In this document: piece by piece, positions 1 through 10,114 of the stretch
Layout of the letters: every line of letters starts with the position of its first letter
Position numbering within the stretch: the first letter of the stretch is position 1
NCBI GenBank assembly: GCA_028023455.1
Contig: JAQFVV010000063.1
Span: forward strand, 6,719,157 to 6,783,156
DNA: 64,000 nucleotides
Source of the DNA: Epiperipatus broadwayi
Lineage: Eukaryota; Onychophora; Udeonychophora; Euonychophora; Peripatidae
Direction of reading: 5' to 3'
The notes under the pieces: generated by a model
Told to the model about the DNA's origin: nothing
What the model saw: the letters and a program-made list of their open reading frames with translations, nothing else
The model's database searches: none
Program-made: the position numbers and the translations under genes

Positions 1-2
1 AT

Positions 3-287
3 TTTTTAATTAATAATAATGGGGGCTATAATAGGTTAGACATTATGAATTCAGTTTATTTGATAAAATTTTTGAATTGTTTTAGAAAGAATGTAGAAAT
101 GACATATGTTGGGACTAGCAAGAATAAATTAAAAACTAGATTAAAACAGCATTTAGGTGATGAAAATTATGCTGTTTACATTCACATTAATAAATTTAAG
201 CATGGGGATTTTGAAATAAAGCATTTGGAATATATTAAGTCATACAATGAAAGAATGATAAAGGAAGATATTACATTAATGAAATAA
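3..287 (+). CDS. Penelope-like element ORF, C-terminal GIY-YIG endonuclease (partial)
   Basis: The frame is open from the left edge of the window, so this is the 3' end of a longer ORF; the first ATG is at 45. Counting from that ATG, VYL (residues 4-6) sits in the GIY position and Y21-V22-G23 in the YIG position, followed by the family-typical T-S-x4-LKTRLKQH with R32 and H36. In Penelope-like elements this domain sits C-terminal to the reverse transcriptase and nicks target DNA. The stop at 287 comes about 70 bp before the hAT insertion. The first motif lacks its glycine and the N-terminal part is not visible, so activity cannot be judged. Confidence 0.7.
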   Translation, partial: FLINNNGGYNRLDIMNSVYLIKFLNCFRKNVEMTYVGTSKNKLKTRLKQHLGDENYAVYIHINKFKHGDFEIKHLEYIKSYNERMIKEDITLMK

Positions 288-360
288 AACCATAATTAAA
301 TAGGATGTTAATGGAAAAAGAGAAAAGAAAATAATAGTTTTTTAATTAAATGTTTTAAAG

Positions 361-2277
361 AAATGGTCTTCAACCACTGGTTCGTGGACTGGTGCCGGGC
401 CACAGAAGTTTTATGCTGGTCCATGCACTAAACTGGCAAGAAAGTTTTTAATAACAAAATAAGATTTTAAACTTTTAATTAATATAAACAATTTTTTTTT
501 TTTTTTTTCATCACATTTTTACCCAATTAAAAAAAAACAGAACCAAAACAAAATCTAATCAATCATACATAAATTAACTTTTTTTTCTATTTATCACAGA
601 TGTTTATGGAAGGGGGGGGGGTTGAATTAAATTTTTTATTATTTTTCTAAAAAAATTCAAAATTAAAAAAAAAAAAGTTTTTTTTATTATACAAACTCTG
701 GTTGTCTGTTGATAGCCAATCACAGCCGCTTGTCAGCATTGATTATGTGTTAAAACAATAAAATGTAATGTAACCGGGCCATAATTTTAAAAATACGGTG
801 ACTTTTTTTGATCTCTTTAATTTTTTCTGCTCCCTCTTTTAATATTTCATTTTTAGTGTTGTTGTTTTTTTTTTGGCTATATGGTGATTTTTTATTTGGC
901 TTTAACTTTTATTTTTGAAATCAATTTTTATTACTTTTTTTTTAAAAATAAAAACCAAAAAATAACTTCTGTCTCTAACTTTTACAAAGTATTTCTCAAT
1001 ACACCCCCCTCCACCCCAAAATAAAGTAAGATCAAAACTTTTGACTTTTTCAAGTTTCAGTTTTTTTGTATAAAAATACGACCACTTTTTTTTGGCCTAT
1101 AAGGTGATAACATTTTGCCTTTACTTGTATACCACTGATATACTAAAACTTTTATTTTTAAAACCAATTTTTATCACCTTTTTTAAAAAAGAAAAACAAC
1201 CAAAAAATTTCTGTCTCTAACTTTTACAAAGTATTTCTCAATCCACCCCCCCACCCCCACCCCCAAATTAAAATAAAATAAAAATGTTTGACTTTTTCAA
1301 GTTTTGTTTTCTTTTGTTTAAAAATATACCCATTTTTTTTTTTTGGGGGGGGCCTATAAGGCAATTTTTTTTTTGGCTTTATTTGTATACCACTAATATA
1401 CTAAATCTTATTTTTAAAACCAATTTCTGTTATCTTTTTTTTAAAAATAAAAACAAAAAATAACTTTGATATCTATCTTTTGTCTCAGTGAAGACAAAGT
1501 ATTTCTCAACCCACTCACCCCTCCCCACCAAACAAATTAAAATAAGATCAAAACTTTTGACTTTTTCAACTTTCATTGTCTTTTTTTTTTTTTGGCTTTA
1601 TTTCTATTACGCAATGTCTATTTTGCCATTTTTAAAAAAACTTTTCCTATTAATTACATTTTTTGATCCTTTCAACACACCAGCACAAAAAAAATTACAA
1701 TAACATCAAAACTTCAGACTTTTAAATGTTTTGTTTTATTTTTTTCAGATTTAAAATATGGTGCCGTTTTTTTTTTTTTTTGGCTGTACAGTGATTTTAA
1801 TTACGCGATTTCTATTTTGCCCTTACAACTATCAAAAGACAACCTCCATATATATAATTTCATCTATATTTAACATTAAATACAGATATTACATTTATCA
1901 TAGCCATTGTCATGTAATTACACTAGCTGTGATATTTCTCAACATTCAGTTGAATAACATTTTATTCTTGCATGTTTTAACAATGAAATAATAAACGTAG
2001 AAATGCAAGTACATTGATGAGAACGATTGTTATTGTATGTTTTCTGTAGCAGTATGACTGCGCAACTCAAAAAAGAGTGTTTAGCATGTGAAGGTAAGCA
2101 ACACCATTACAATATACAATAAGTAGTGTGCTGTTTTGGTCAATTATAACCATTATGCTTATCTAAGGTTAAGCAGGTTACATCTTTAAGAAAATTTATC
2201 TGTAAACTTCTGCTGGTCCATGAAATCTTATTCTTATTTTTGCCAGTCCACAGGTGTGAAAAGGTTGAAGACCACTG
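361..2277. mobile_element. Non-autonomous hAT-type DNA transposon
   Basis: The element is bounded by a perfect 8-bp direct repeat TTTTAAAG (353-360 and 2278-2285), the target-duplication length of hAT transposons. The right end read inward on the minus strand begins CAGTGGTCTTCAACC; the left end begins AAATGGTCTTCAACC. Similarity continues inward (the TGGACTGG and ATGGACCAGCA motifs appear at both ends), giving long imperfect terminal inverted repeats. No transposase ORF is present. The interior is T-rich, with a diverged tandem repeat and poly-C/poly-A tracts. It is inserted in Penelope sequence, so it is the younger of the two. Confidence 0.8.
860..1720. repeat. Diverged ~242-268 bp tandem repeat inside the hAT element
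   Basis: The anchor ACAAAGTATTTCTCAA recurs at 984, 1226 and 1494 (spacings 242 and 268). Each copy is preceded by a T-run, TTTGGC, A-rich sequence and TCTCTAACTTTT, and followed by a C-rich tract and AAACTTTTGACTTTTTCAA. A fourth, weaker copy follows. Short ORFs across this stretch are by-products of the repeat. Confidence 0.7.
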
Positions 2278-2304
2278 TTTTAAAGGATATATATATTTTT
2301 TTTG

Positions 2305-2325
2305 GGAGAGAGAGAGAGAGAGAGG
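2305..2325. repeat. (GA)n microsatellite
   Basis: About ten GA units directly visible in AT-rich sequence just after the hAT target duplication. Confidence 0.9.
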
Positions 2326-2589
2326 GGGATTTTGTTTTAAAAAAATAAAATAAAATGTTTGTGTTCGGGTGTGATTATTTGTAATAAAAAAAGGGAGTGG
2401 GAGATAAGGTAAATTTTTGGTTATGAATATATTTTGTAATTTTTAATTTAATATTTTTTTATTTTTTTTATTATTTTTTTTTTTATTATTTTATTATTTT
2501 AGAATATGTGATATTTATTATTATATATATATCTTATTTTAGTGTACCTTGAAAAAGACTATATGAAATAGTCGAAATGTTGGATTTTT

Positions 2590-3310
2590 TTATCATCATT
2601 ATAGTCATATAAAAAGCAAGTTTTAAAAAGGAGTTTCTTTGTTTTATTTCTATATCGAATATTTATGAACTATTTTGGAAAGAAGAACTGTGTGATTGAT
2701 ATATTAAATTATTCAATAATTGCATTAATTTATTTGTTTGTTTTTTTTTAAAGTAAGTAAAATCTTTAAAGATGTTATCAGTTAAATAAAAAAACAAGAT
2801 ACTAACACTTTTAAAAAATTGTTAGCAATTTGATAAAAATCTTTGTCTGAAGAAAATGAAATGCATTTTTTAAAGTAATTGCCAAAAAAAAAAAATTATA
2901 ATAAAGATTTTTTAAAATAATTAGTGTATAATGTTTTATTTTAAAAAAATCAACTGATCAAAGTTAATATTATCGCTTTTAAGATAATTCTGTTATAGAA
3001 TGAATATCAAAGATGTTTTTTTAAATAAAATAATATGAATAGAATAGGCTTGAGTATCGGTTCAACTACTCATAAGGTGGAGAGTGAGAAGCTATGCTTC
3101 ATAGTCTGAAATTAAATTGGCCTCACTATTAGTTCAAAAAAATATTTGAAAAGCAATATAATCCAATGGAGTTAAAGATCCATATTCTAAGCTTTAACTA
3201 AAGGATCCAACTAATTAACCAATTTTATCAAAAAGAATGTTAAAAAAATAAAATACCCTGGGAGAAATTTAAACCATTCAAAATCATAATTGTTTTAGCT
3301 GTGTTAACCT
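2590..3310. other. AT-rich intergenic stretch
   Basis: No ORF, RNA gene or clear repeat found. The sequence has many A and T homopolymer runs. The left 70-100 bp may still belong to the Penelope 3' region. Confidence 0.5.
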
Positions 3311-3655
3311 GATATAGAAATAATTAAATTGGAAGTTTATGTTAACCAGACATGAAAATTATTAAAGTGGAAATTTGGAGTCACAAGAAGAAAAGAATAA
3401 TGGAAAAATTAAATAAAAATAATTGTTAAACTGAAATCTTGAACTACAAATGAAGAAAAACTAACTTTGAAAGGAAATAATTATTAAACTGAAACTCTAT
3501 TAATCTGAAATAGAAATATTTATTATACTGAAATCTGGAGTAACAAAAAAAAAAACAAAGCTAAATGGAAGAAATGAAGTGATTATTATACTGAAATACT
3601 AAAGCTAGAAAAAAAAACTAACTGAAAAAAATAACTATTTGAGGAAACTACAAAA
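3310..3655. repeat. Degenerate short tandem repeat, about 55-75 bp period
   Basis: The core ATTATTAAACTGAAATC and variants (ATTATACTGAAATCTGGAGT, ATTATACTGAAATAC) recur at least five times at uneven spacing, separated by A-rich GAAAAACTAAC-type blocks. It lies directly upstream of the inverted LTR end of the Ty3 element. Confidence 0.5.
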
Positions 3656-3689
3656 ACACCTGGAGCCAAAATATTTGACTAAACTTTTC

Positions 3690-3952
3690 TGCTATGTACA
3701 GCCACTCACTCGGCTTAACCATCAGGTAAATAGACAGCAGAAACCAAATGATTATACAAATAGTTTAATAGAATTAACAGTCGGATAAATAATAGTACAA
3801 ATAGTTTAATAGAATTAACAGTCGGATAAATAATAGTACATATGTACTATTATTTATCCGACTGTTAATTCTATTAAACTATTTGTATAATCATTTGGTT
3901 TCTGCTGTCTATTTACCTGATGGTTAAGCTGAGTGAGTGGCTGTACACAGCA
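3690..3952. repeat. Palindrome made of the 5' LTR end (inverted plus direct copy)
   Basis: The direct arm 3843-3952 equals the last 110 bp of the 3' LTR (8623-8732). The arm 3690-3799 is its reverse complement with few changes. Between them a 41-bp piece (3800-3840) repeats the end of the inverted arm, and the turn is at TAGTACATATGTACTA (3833-3848). The inverted arm is preceded by TTTTC, the complement of the GAAAA that lies between the LTR end and the primer-binding site. About 480 bp of 5' LTR promoter sequence is missing. Confidence 0.85.
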
Positions 3953-3958
3953 GAAAAT

Positions 3959-3978
3959 TGGCACAGTTAATCGACAGG
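3959..3978 (+). promoter_or_regulatory. Probable tRNA primer-binding site of the Ty3 element
   Basis: TGGCACAGTTAATCGACAGG starts 6 nt after the LTR end CAGCA. TGG is the complement of a tRNA CCA end. The pattern TGGC-CAGT...AGGAT resembles primer sites of some Drosophila gypsy-group elements that use tRNA-Ser. The tRNA identity is a guess. Confidence 0.5.
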
Positions 3979-4252
3979 ATACGTTCCAGTAGAAAAATCT
4001 GGTGCAATTTAGAAACAGTAGTGGATTCGAATTGAATTGTAAAATGTAAAGAAAGCTATAAGGAAATTGAGAATCGAAGTCCGGGTGAATATAGAATTGG
4101 TAGTCGGAAAAATTGTTTTAGTAAGCGTATTAACAGTAATTTGTGTTAGTAAGCATATTAATAGAAATTTGTCTCAGTAAGCGTGTTTAATAGTTATCTT
4201 GTAGCGAAATAGAAATTTTTTTTTTCAAAAAAAAAAAAAAGCAAAATAGAAA

Positions 4253-6166
4253 ATGATGACATCAGTGCCTCAGGTAACAATTAACGAGTTCAACATTAAT
4301 AACCCTTTTGATTGGCCAATTTATCTTAAGAGAATCGAGAAACTATTTTTGATTAATGGTACGACAAGCGACCCCATTAAAGTTGCCACATTATTGTGTT
4401 ATGCCGGGCAACAAGTAATCGAAATAGCAAATAGACTCTGTGATCACGAAGAGCCAGAGAATTTGCCATATAATGTAGTTACGGGGAAATTAAATAATTT
4501 TTTCAGTCCCCAGCCTTCGAAGCATGTCGCAAGACTACACTTCAGAAACCGAAGGCAAAACAAGGGAGAGTGTATACGAGATTATGATCAAGCTCTAAGA
4601 GAACTTGCTAAAAGTTACAGTTATGGTGATGCCTTAGAAGATAATCTGTTTGAGCAATTACTTTGGGGCATATCAGATGATAGGCTTAGGCAGCAGTTAC
4701 TAGCCTCAAGAGAGTTAACGTATGACGAAGCAACCAAAATGGGAGTAGCCCACGAAATAGTACTCGACCAATCGGAAGAATTTAGAAATTTTACCCACAA
4801 AAATGATGATAATGCATATATTTGGAAAACTGAAAATAAGTCCCAACCTATTAAGAGCAAAACATATGAGATAGTGTGTTATTGCTGTGGAAAAAAAGGC
4901 CACATGGCTCGTAAGTGTAAATATAATAAGGAGCATTGTAGGACTTGTGGTAAAGTTGGGAATTTGCAAAAAGTATGTCAAAATAAAAGAGAAAAAGATC
5001 GTGGCAGCTTGCCAACTTGTAAAGTCGAAAATAAAAAAAAATGTGATATTTACAATACACAGATGGGATATGGAAGTCAGTTTATGCTGACAGTTAATTT
5101 ATTAAAGACACCAGTAAAAATGGAAATTGACAGCGGAGCAGGCATGTCAATGATGACACTTGAAGACTGGGAGAAAGTAGCGAAAAATCGAAAAAATCCT
5201 CCTTTATTAATGAAGACAAGTTTAAGGGCAAAAGACGCTAGCGGAAATAGTATGAAAATATTAGGGAAGGTGATGGCTCAGATTGAATTAAATAGTAAGG
5301 TTCGAACACTACCATTATATATAGTACAAGGCGGTCTAAATCCTATTATAGGTAGGGAATGGTTCGATGCTTTGGGAATAGAGATATGTGTAATAAATAA
5401 AGTTGCTATTGAGCAAGAAATGAGAAATAAATATTGTGAATTATTTAAAAGTGATGAGGGAAAAATTATTATGACGCCTATAAACATAGAGCTACAAGGT
5501 CGCGCGACCCCCGTTATCTGCAGACCCAGAAAAGTTCCTTTTGTGCTGCAAACTAAGGTAGAACAAGAGTTGATAAATCTGGTTAGTAAGGGTGTATTAA
5601 CGCCAGTCGAGAAAACGGAATGGGCGACTCCAATCGTGGTTATAACTAAACCAAATGGGCAGATTCGCATTTGCGGAGATTATAGGACCACAATAAATAA
5701 AAACCTCACTAAAAGTCAGTATCCTGTACCTAATGTCAGAGAAATACTGGCAAATATGCAAAAGGCAACTCACTATGCTAAAATTGATTTAAAGGCCGCA
5801 TTTCACCAGATACCAGTTTCTGAACGCACATCAGAATTGCTAACTATTACAACACATAAGGGATTGTTTAAGTATAATAGATTGCCTTATGGAATTACGG
5901 TTGCACCAAATATTTTCCAGGCCAAAATGGACATGCTGTTCCAGCAATTGGATGGTGTAACACCGTATTTTGATGACATTTTGGTCGTGGCCAATTCAGA
6001 AGAGGAATTACGTGAACGAGTTTTAAAAGTTTGCGACAAGTTATGTAGTTTCGGAGCTAAAATAAACGCAGACAAATGTATCTGGATGGCAACTGAATTA
6101 AAATTCCTGGGACACATAATCTCAAAAAAGGAAAAAGACCCGACCCTCAAAAAATTGCAGCCGTAA
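4253..6166 (+). CDS. Ty3-type gag-protease-RT polyprotein, first segment
   Basis: 637 codons in one frame, starting at tandem ATGs after an A-rich leader. Residues 1-200 look like a retrotransposon Gag capsid region (GECIRDYDQALRELAKSY). C209-C212-H217-C222 is a canonical CCHC zinc knuckle. A second knuckle (C229, C232, C242) has N237 where H is expected. D293-S-G-A is the aspartic protease site. RT occupies roughly residues 410-637, with KIDLKAAFHQIP and the catalytic Y572-F-D-D. The reading stops because one base is lost in the A/G-rich stretch 6121-6140, late in RT; coding continues in another frame. Gag and pol share one frame, with no internal frameshift signal seen between them. Antisense ORFs here are shadows. 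Confidence 0.9.
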   Translation: MMTSVPQVTINEFNINNPFDWPIYLKRIEKLFLINGTTSDPIKVATLLCYAGQQVIEIANRLCDHEEPENLPYNVVTGKLNNFFSPQPSKHVARLHFRNRRQNKGECIRDYDQALRELAKSYSYGDALEDNLFEQLLWGISDDRLRQQLLASRELTYDEATKMGVAHEIVLDQSEEFRNFTHKNDDNAYIWKTENKSQPIKSKTYEIVCYCCGKKGHMARKCKYNKEHCRTCGKVGNLQKVCQNKREKDRGSLPTCKVENKKKCDIYNTQMGYGSQFMLTVNLLKTPVKMEIDSGAGMSMMTLEDWEKVAKNRKNPPLLMKTSLRAKDASGNSMKILGKVMAQIELNSKVRTLPLYIVQGGLNPIIGREWFDALGIEICVINKVAIEQEMRNKYCELFKSDEGKIIMTPINIELQGRATPVICRPRKVPFVLQTKVEQELINLVSKGVLTPVEKTEWATPIVVITKPNGQIRICGDYRTTINKNLTKSQYPVPNVREILANMQKATHYAKIDLKAAFHQIPVSERTSELLTITTHKGLFKYNRLPYGITVAPNIFQAKMDMLFQQLDGVTPYFDDILVVANSEEELRERVLKVCDKLCSFGAKINADKCIWMATELKFLGHIISKKEKDPTLKKLQP

Positions 6167-8124
6167 AGGAAGCACGAAGACCCAGAAATGTTAAAGAACT
6201 TCAAGCTTTCTTAGGACTTCTTAATTATTTTGAAGTTTTTCTTAAGGGGAAAGCTCACATAGCAAAACCGCTATACAATTTATTAAAAAAGAACCAAAAA
6301 TGGATTTGGGATCAAACCCAAGAAAAAGCTTTTTGTGACACTAAAGAATTATTAATGTCAAACAGCTTATTAGTACATTACGACAGTAGCCTCGAATTGA
6401 TATTGACAACAGATGCATCCGAAGTTGGAGTAGGGGCAGTCTTAAGCCATACAGTAGCTGACGGCGAGCGACCAATCGTCTACGCTTCAAGAACATTAAC
6501 AAAAGCTGAGCAAAATTATAGTCAACTAGATAAAGAGGCATTGGCTATCATATTTGCAATAAAAAAGTTTCACCAATATTTGTATGGTCGACAGTTTAAA
6601 ATCTTTACCGATCATAAACCGCTGTTGGGATTATTAGCAAAAAATAAAACTGCACCTGATCATCTAAGCCCTAGAATGTTACGTTGGGTTAATCTGTTGT
6701 CAGGCTATGATTTTGATCTAAATTTCAAAAAAGGAAAGATCATTAAACACGCAGACGCACTGTCAAGAATGCCCATTAAAGCTGAACTACAAAAAGACGA
6801 CCAAACTATTAACTATATCGATAATTGGAACAACGAATTAATAACCAGTGAAAAGGTAGCTAATTGGACTAAAGCTGACAATGGATATAAACACTTAAGT
6901 AAATGGATCAGCAAAGGCTGGCCACAAAGTCGGCCCGAGAGACTACATAAAACTTTATGGGACGTAAGACAAAGATTGTCCATAAACAAGGGATGTATTT
7001 TAATGGATGATAGAGTGTTGATACCGAGCAGTGGGCGGAATAAGATTCTTCACTTAATTCATCAAGGTCATCCTGGGATAGTGCGGGCCAAAGCTCTGGC
7101 TCGTAGTTACATATGGTGGCCCGCAATAAATATTGATATAGAGAAATATGTGAAATCATGTGAAAGTTGCCAAGTAAATGCAAATATGCATGAGAAAAAA
7201 TATGCTGCTTGGCCGGCAGCTGAAAGAGCATGGAGCCGTATTCACGTTGACCATGCTGGACCGTTTCACGGCTTTATATTTTTGGTAGTGATCGACGCTT
7301 ATTCAAAGTGGACGGAATATAGAGTAGTGAAAAACACCAGTACCGAAGAAACAATCGCAAAACTGAAGGAGATTTTTGCTTTTCATGGGATTCCTGAAAC
7401 AATTGTGTCTGACAATGGTACCAGTTTCACATCCACTAAATTTGAAGAATTTCTCACAGAATGGGGAATTAAACACTTAGCCACGCCCCCATATCACCCG
7501 GAGTCCAATGGTATTGCAGAAAAGGCAGTACAAACTTTGAAGCAAACGTTACGGAAGGAAGGCACTGCAAATATACAAGACACCTTACATTCTGCCTTAT
7601 TATATCAACATAGTACTCCGTGTGCTACAGGCAAATCTCCTGCAGAATTAATTTTCGGACGGAAACTACGCACGAAACTATCGTTAATCCACCCAGAACA
7701 AAACTTTACACATTACGAAAGCAACACTGGAGATACTATTTACTCCAAAGGAGAAAAAGTCTGGGTTAGAGACGTTATCAGGAAACACTGGGTGAAGGCC
7801 TTCATAAAAGAAATTCTGTCAAAACAAATAATACTTGTAGAGACAGAAACTGGAAAAACAACGCGCAAGCATATAAATCATGTGAGACGTCGAGAAGAAT
7901 TAGTGCAAACCGGAAGTACTGCAGCACCGCGCATTCCCAAATGCGAAGAGAAATCCGACGATCAAGAAACTGAAGGAGCCAACGAAACACCAGTAGAAGA
8001 GAAATACGACGATCAAGAGACTAACAAAACGCCATTAGAAGAGAAAACATCTCCACGCAGATCTTCGAGAACAAGAAAAGAACCCGCTTACTTAAAAGAC
8101 TATGTAAGACTTCAGAAACCATAA
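6131..8124 (+). CDS. Ty3-type pol, second segment (RT end, RNase H, integrase)
   Basis: Continuation of pol in frame 1; the first in-frame ATG is at 6355, but homology begins before it. Numbering from 6355: RNase H begins with TTDAS (D20), and the LDKEALAI and FTDHKPL motifs follow. The integrase zinc-binding region shows H233/H239 and C269/C272. The catalytic triad is D299 (HVDHAGP), D353 (SDNGT) and E389 (NGIAEK), the usual D-35-E spacing. A basic tail follows (KVWVRDVIRKHW) and an acidic, repeated C-terminus (EEKSDDQET / EEKYDDQET / EEKTSPRRSS). All catalytic residues are present, so the upstream frameshift is the only obvious defect. Confidence 0.9.
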
Positions 8125-8142
8125 TTTCTGAAGTGGTGGAGG

Positions 8143-8732
8143 TGCTATATACGTGTATAATAATGTTTTGTTAAAAGAAAATTATACGTATATAATAATT
8201 AATGTTTTATTAAAATAAGTTTTATTAAAAGAAATAGACAGGAATTTTGTAATTAAATTTGGTACGCTATTAAAGATAAGCGCTTCAGATCAGAAACTAA
8301 TTAAGCAGCTAGATTAAAAGTGCTGATTACTAAAAGTAGACAATAGCTGAAAATTAATTGGTTTCTGAAACATTCCTTAACAAGAAAAAAGAAGGAACAA
8401 AAAATAACTAAGCAGCACTTGTAGCGGAGAACTCATTGAATGCACACGAAGGTCAAGAGTTTTAACTTAGCAATGGAACAAACCCAGTGAATTCCACCAC
8501 TGAAGGTTAAAAAGTGGACCTAGGAACTTTGCAGGCCTCACCGGTCTATATTATGTTTTTTTGTATGCCTTCATGGCCAGCGTTCGTAAGTTAAACTTAA
8601 TTGTCTTATAACTATATATATATGTACTATTATTTATCCGACTGTTAATTCTATTAAACTATTTGTATAATCATTTGGTTTCTGCTGTCTATTTACCTGA
8701 TGGTTAAGCCAAGTGAGTGGCTGTACACAGCA
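8143..8732 (+). repeat. 3' LTR of the Ty3 element (590 bp)
   Basis: It starts TGCTATATACG immediately after the polypurine tract and ends TGTACACAGCA, giving the standard TG...CA. Position 8623 onward matches the rearranged 5' end. A TATA-like run (8611-8622) lies just before that shared 110 bp, so the shared part is probably R-U5 and the rest U3. Confidence 0.85.
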
Positions 8733-9443
8733 CCTTGGTAACAACAAAAAAAGACTAAAGGGAAGAAAATTGATGGTAAAATAAGATATTGTTGATGTGT
8801 ACATCTTCATTTATAAATGTTACTTTATAATACTTGTGATAATTAACAATAATGAATAATTGTCTTTTTTTTCATTGTTTTGTTGTGAATTTCTCTCATA
8901 AAATTAAGTGTTTGGAACATGCATTTTGAAAAGAGAAAGAAGATTTAAATTAATGTTAATTTTTTTTTATTGAGAAATGTTTTTTAATGATTTAATTATT
9001 ATAACAAAATAGCAGTTGAGATTGCATGAGTTATTATTTAAGAGAATCGTAAAATAACATATTATATGAAATTACATATATAGGTTTGATTAATATGTAA
9101 ATTTGGGGTTTGTCACTTTATTATTTCTAAAAAAATGTATTCTTTTATTATTGACTAATTTTATTAAATAATTGTTTAAAAAAATAAGAGTTTTCTTTAT
9201 ATTAATTTTCTGTTTAAGTCTTTATTTTTTTAGCTGTTTGTTCTGTGAATTAGCAGTGAGTGTGACTGATTTCATCATGACTTGTCTTTTAAGAGATTTG
9301 TAAGTTATCATAGTGAAGTTATTTAGTATTAGAATAGATTAATTTTATGCATGTGCATTTTTTCTTGTTCACAATCACAGCTAGTTGAAGCATAATGATA
9401 TTTCATATATATATTTTGAAAGTCTGAGTTCAAGTCATGCCTA

Positions 9444-9446
<3 letters not shown>
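8733..9446. other. AT-rich stretch without recognised features
   Basis: Right flank of the Ty3 element. Only homopolymer-rich sequence; no convincing ORF or repeat. Confidence 0.5.

Positions 9447-9512
<66 letters not shown>
9447..9512. repeat. (TA)n microsatellite
   Basis: About 33 uninterrupted TA units, directly visible. ORFs reading IYIYIY across it are artefacts. Confidence 0.97.
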
Positions 9513-9513
<1 letters not shown>

Positions 9514-10076
9514 CCATTAGAAACCAGTCAACACTTAGACAATCCCAATATAGATAACAATCAACAATCTCAAACTGTTGTCAAGGCAACCTTCTTTTAA
9601 CAATAAAGGTGGAATCCCACCTTTATTTATGGTCCAATATATTTATATAGACACTAAAGATTGCAATTTGACCACAGAGATTGAAATTATTGATACAAAG
9701 AAGTTTAAATAAATCTCCTTAAACAGGTAAATATAAGTTGTTGTGAATGCAGACTAATAAATAGTCAATTATAACATTACAAATTGCAATTATAATTTTC
9801 AAATTGCACTCAAAGTATTACTTAAATAATAAGCATAATAATTTTCAAGGCTAAATGAGTTTATAAGTAACCATTAGAAATCAGACAACACTTAGACAAT
9901 CCCAATATAGATAACAATCAATAATCTCAAACTGTTGTCAAGGCAACCACCTTTTAACAATAAAGGTAAAATCCCAACTTCATCTATGGTCCCATATATT
10001 TATATAAACACTAAAGTTTGCAACTTGACCAAAGATACTGAAATTATTGATACAAAGAAGTTTAAATAAACTTTCT

Positions 10077-10080
<4 letters not shown>
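9513..10080. repeat. Direct repeat pair (~210 bp, period ~356)
   Basis: Copy 1 (9513-9722) and copy 2 (9869-10079) both start AACCATTAGAAA, contain ACTTAGACAATCCCAATATA and TGTTGTCAAGGCAACC, and end with AAGAAGTTTAAATAAA. Each has a small hairpin around the AATAAAGGT motif. Copy 1 follows a (TA)n run and copy 2 precedes one (10080-10111), suggesting a dispersed element associated with TA microsatellites. No ORF. Confidence 0.8.

Positions 10081-10111
<31 letters not shown>

Positions 10112-10114
<3 letters not shown>

Larger units (their letters stand above)
1..2660 (+). mobile_element. Penelope-like retroelement, 3' part, split by a hAT insertion
   Basis: The segment enters the window inside a Penelope-type ORF (GIY-YIG end, stop at 287) and runs into AT-rich 3' sequence. 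A DNA transposon at 361-2277 interrupts it. After the insertion, 2548-2585 holds a short hairpin, GACTAT...ATAGTC, followed by GAAATGTTGG. I recall similar hairpin plus GAAACGTTG motifs downstream of Penelope ORFs, so I take this as the continuation of the 3' region. The reverse transcriptase part would lie left of the window. The right boundary (about 2660-2700) is a guess. Confidence 0.55.
3690..8732 (+). mobile_element. Ty3-type LTR retrotransposon, nearly complete, 5' LTR rearranged
   Basis: Order on the plus strand: palindromic remnant of the 5' LTR (3690-3952), primer-binding site (from 3959), leader, gag-pol (4253-8124) with one frameshift, purine-rich tract AAGTGGTGGAGG (8131-8142) and a full 3' LTR (8143-8732). 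The domain order protease, RT, RNase H, integrase is that of Ty3-type elements. No envelope-like ORF follows pol. The last 110 bp of the 3' LTR and the direct arm at the 5' end are nearly identical, so the insertion looks fairly recent. No target duplication can be defined because the left end is rearranged. Confidence 0.9.

Noticed and set aside
9329-9517. ORF reading through (TA)n as IYIYIY; the same at 14672-14866
   Set aside because: Pure microsatellite translation with no protein-like flanks.
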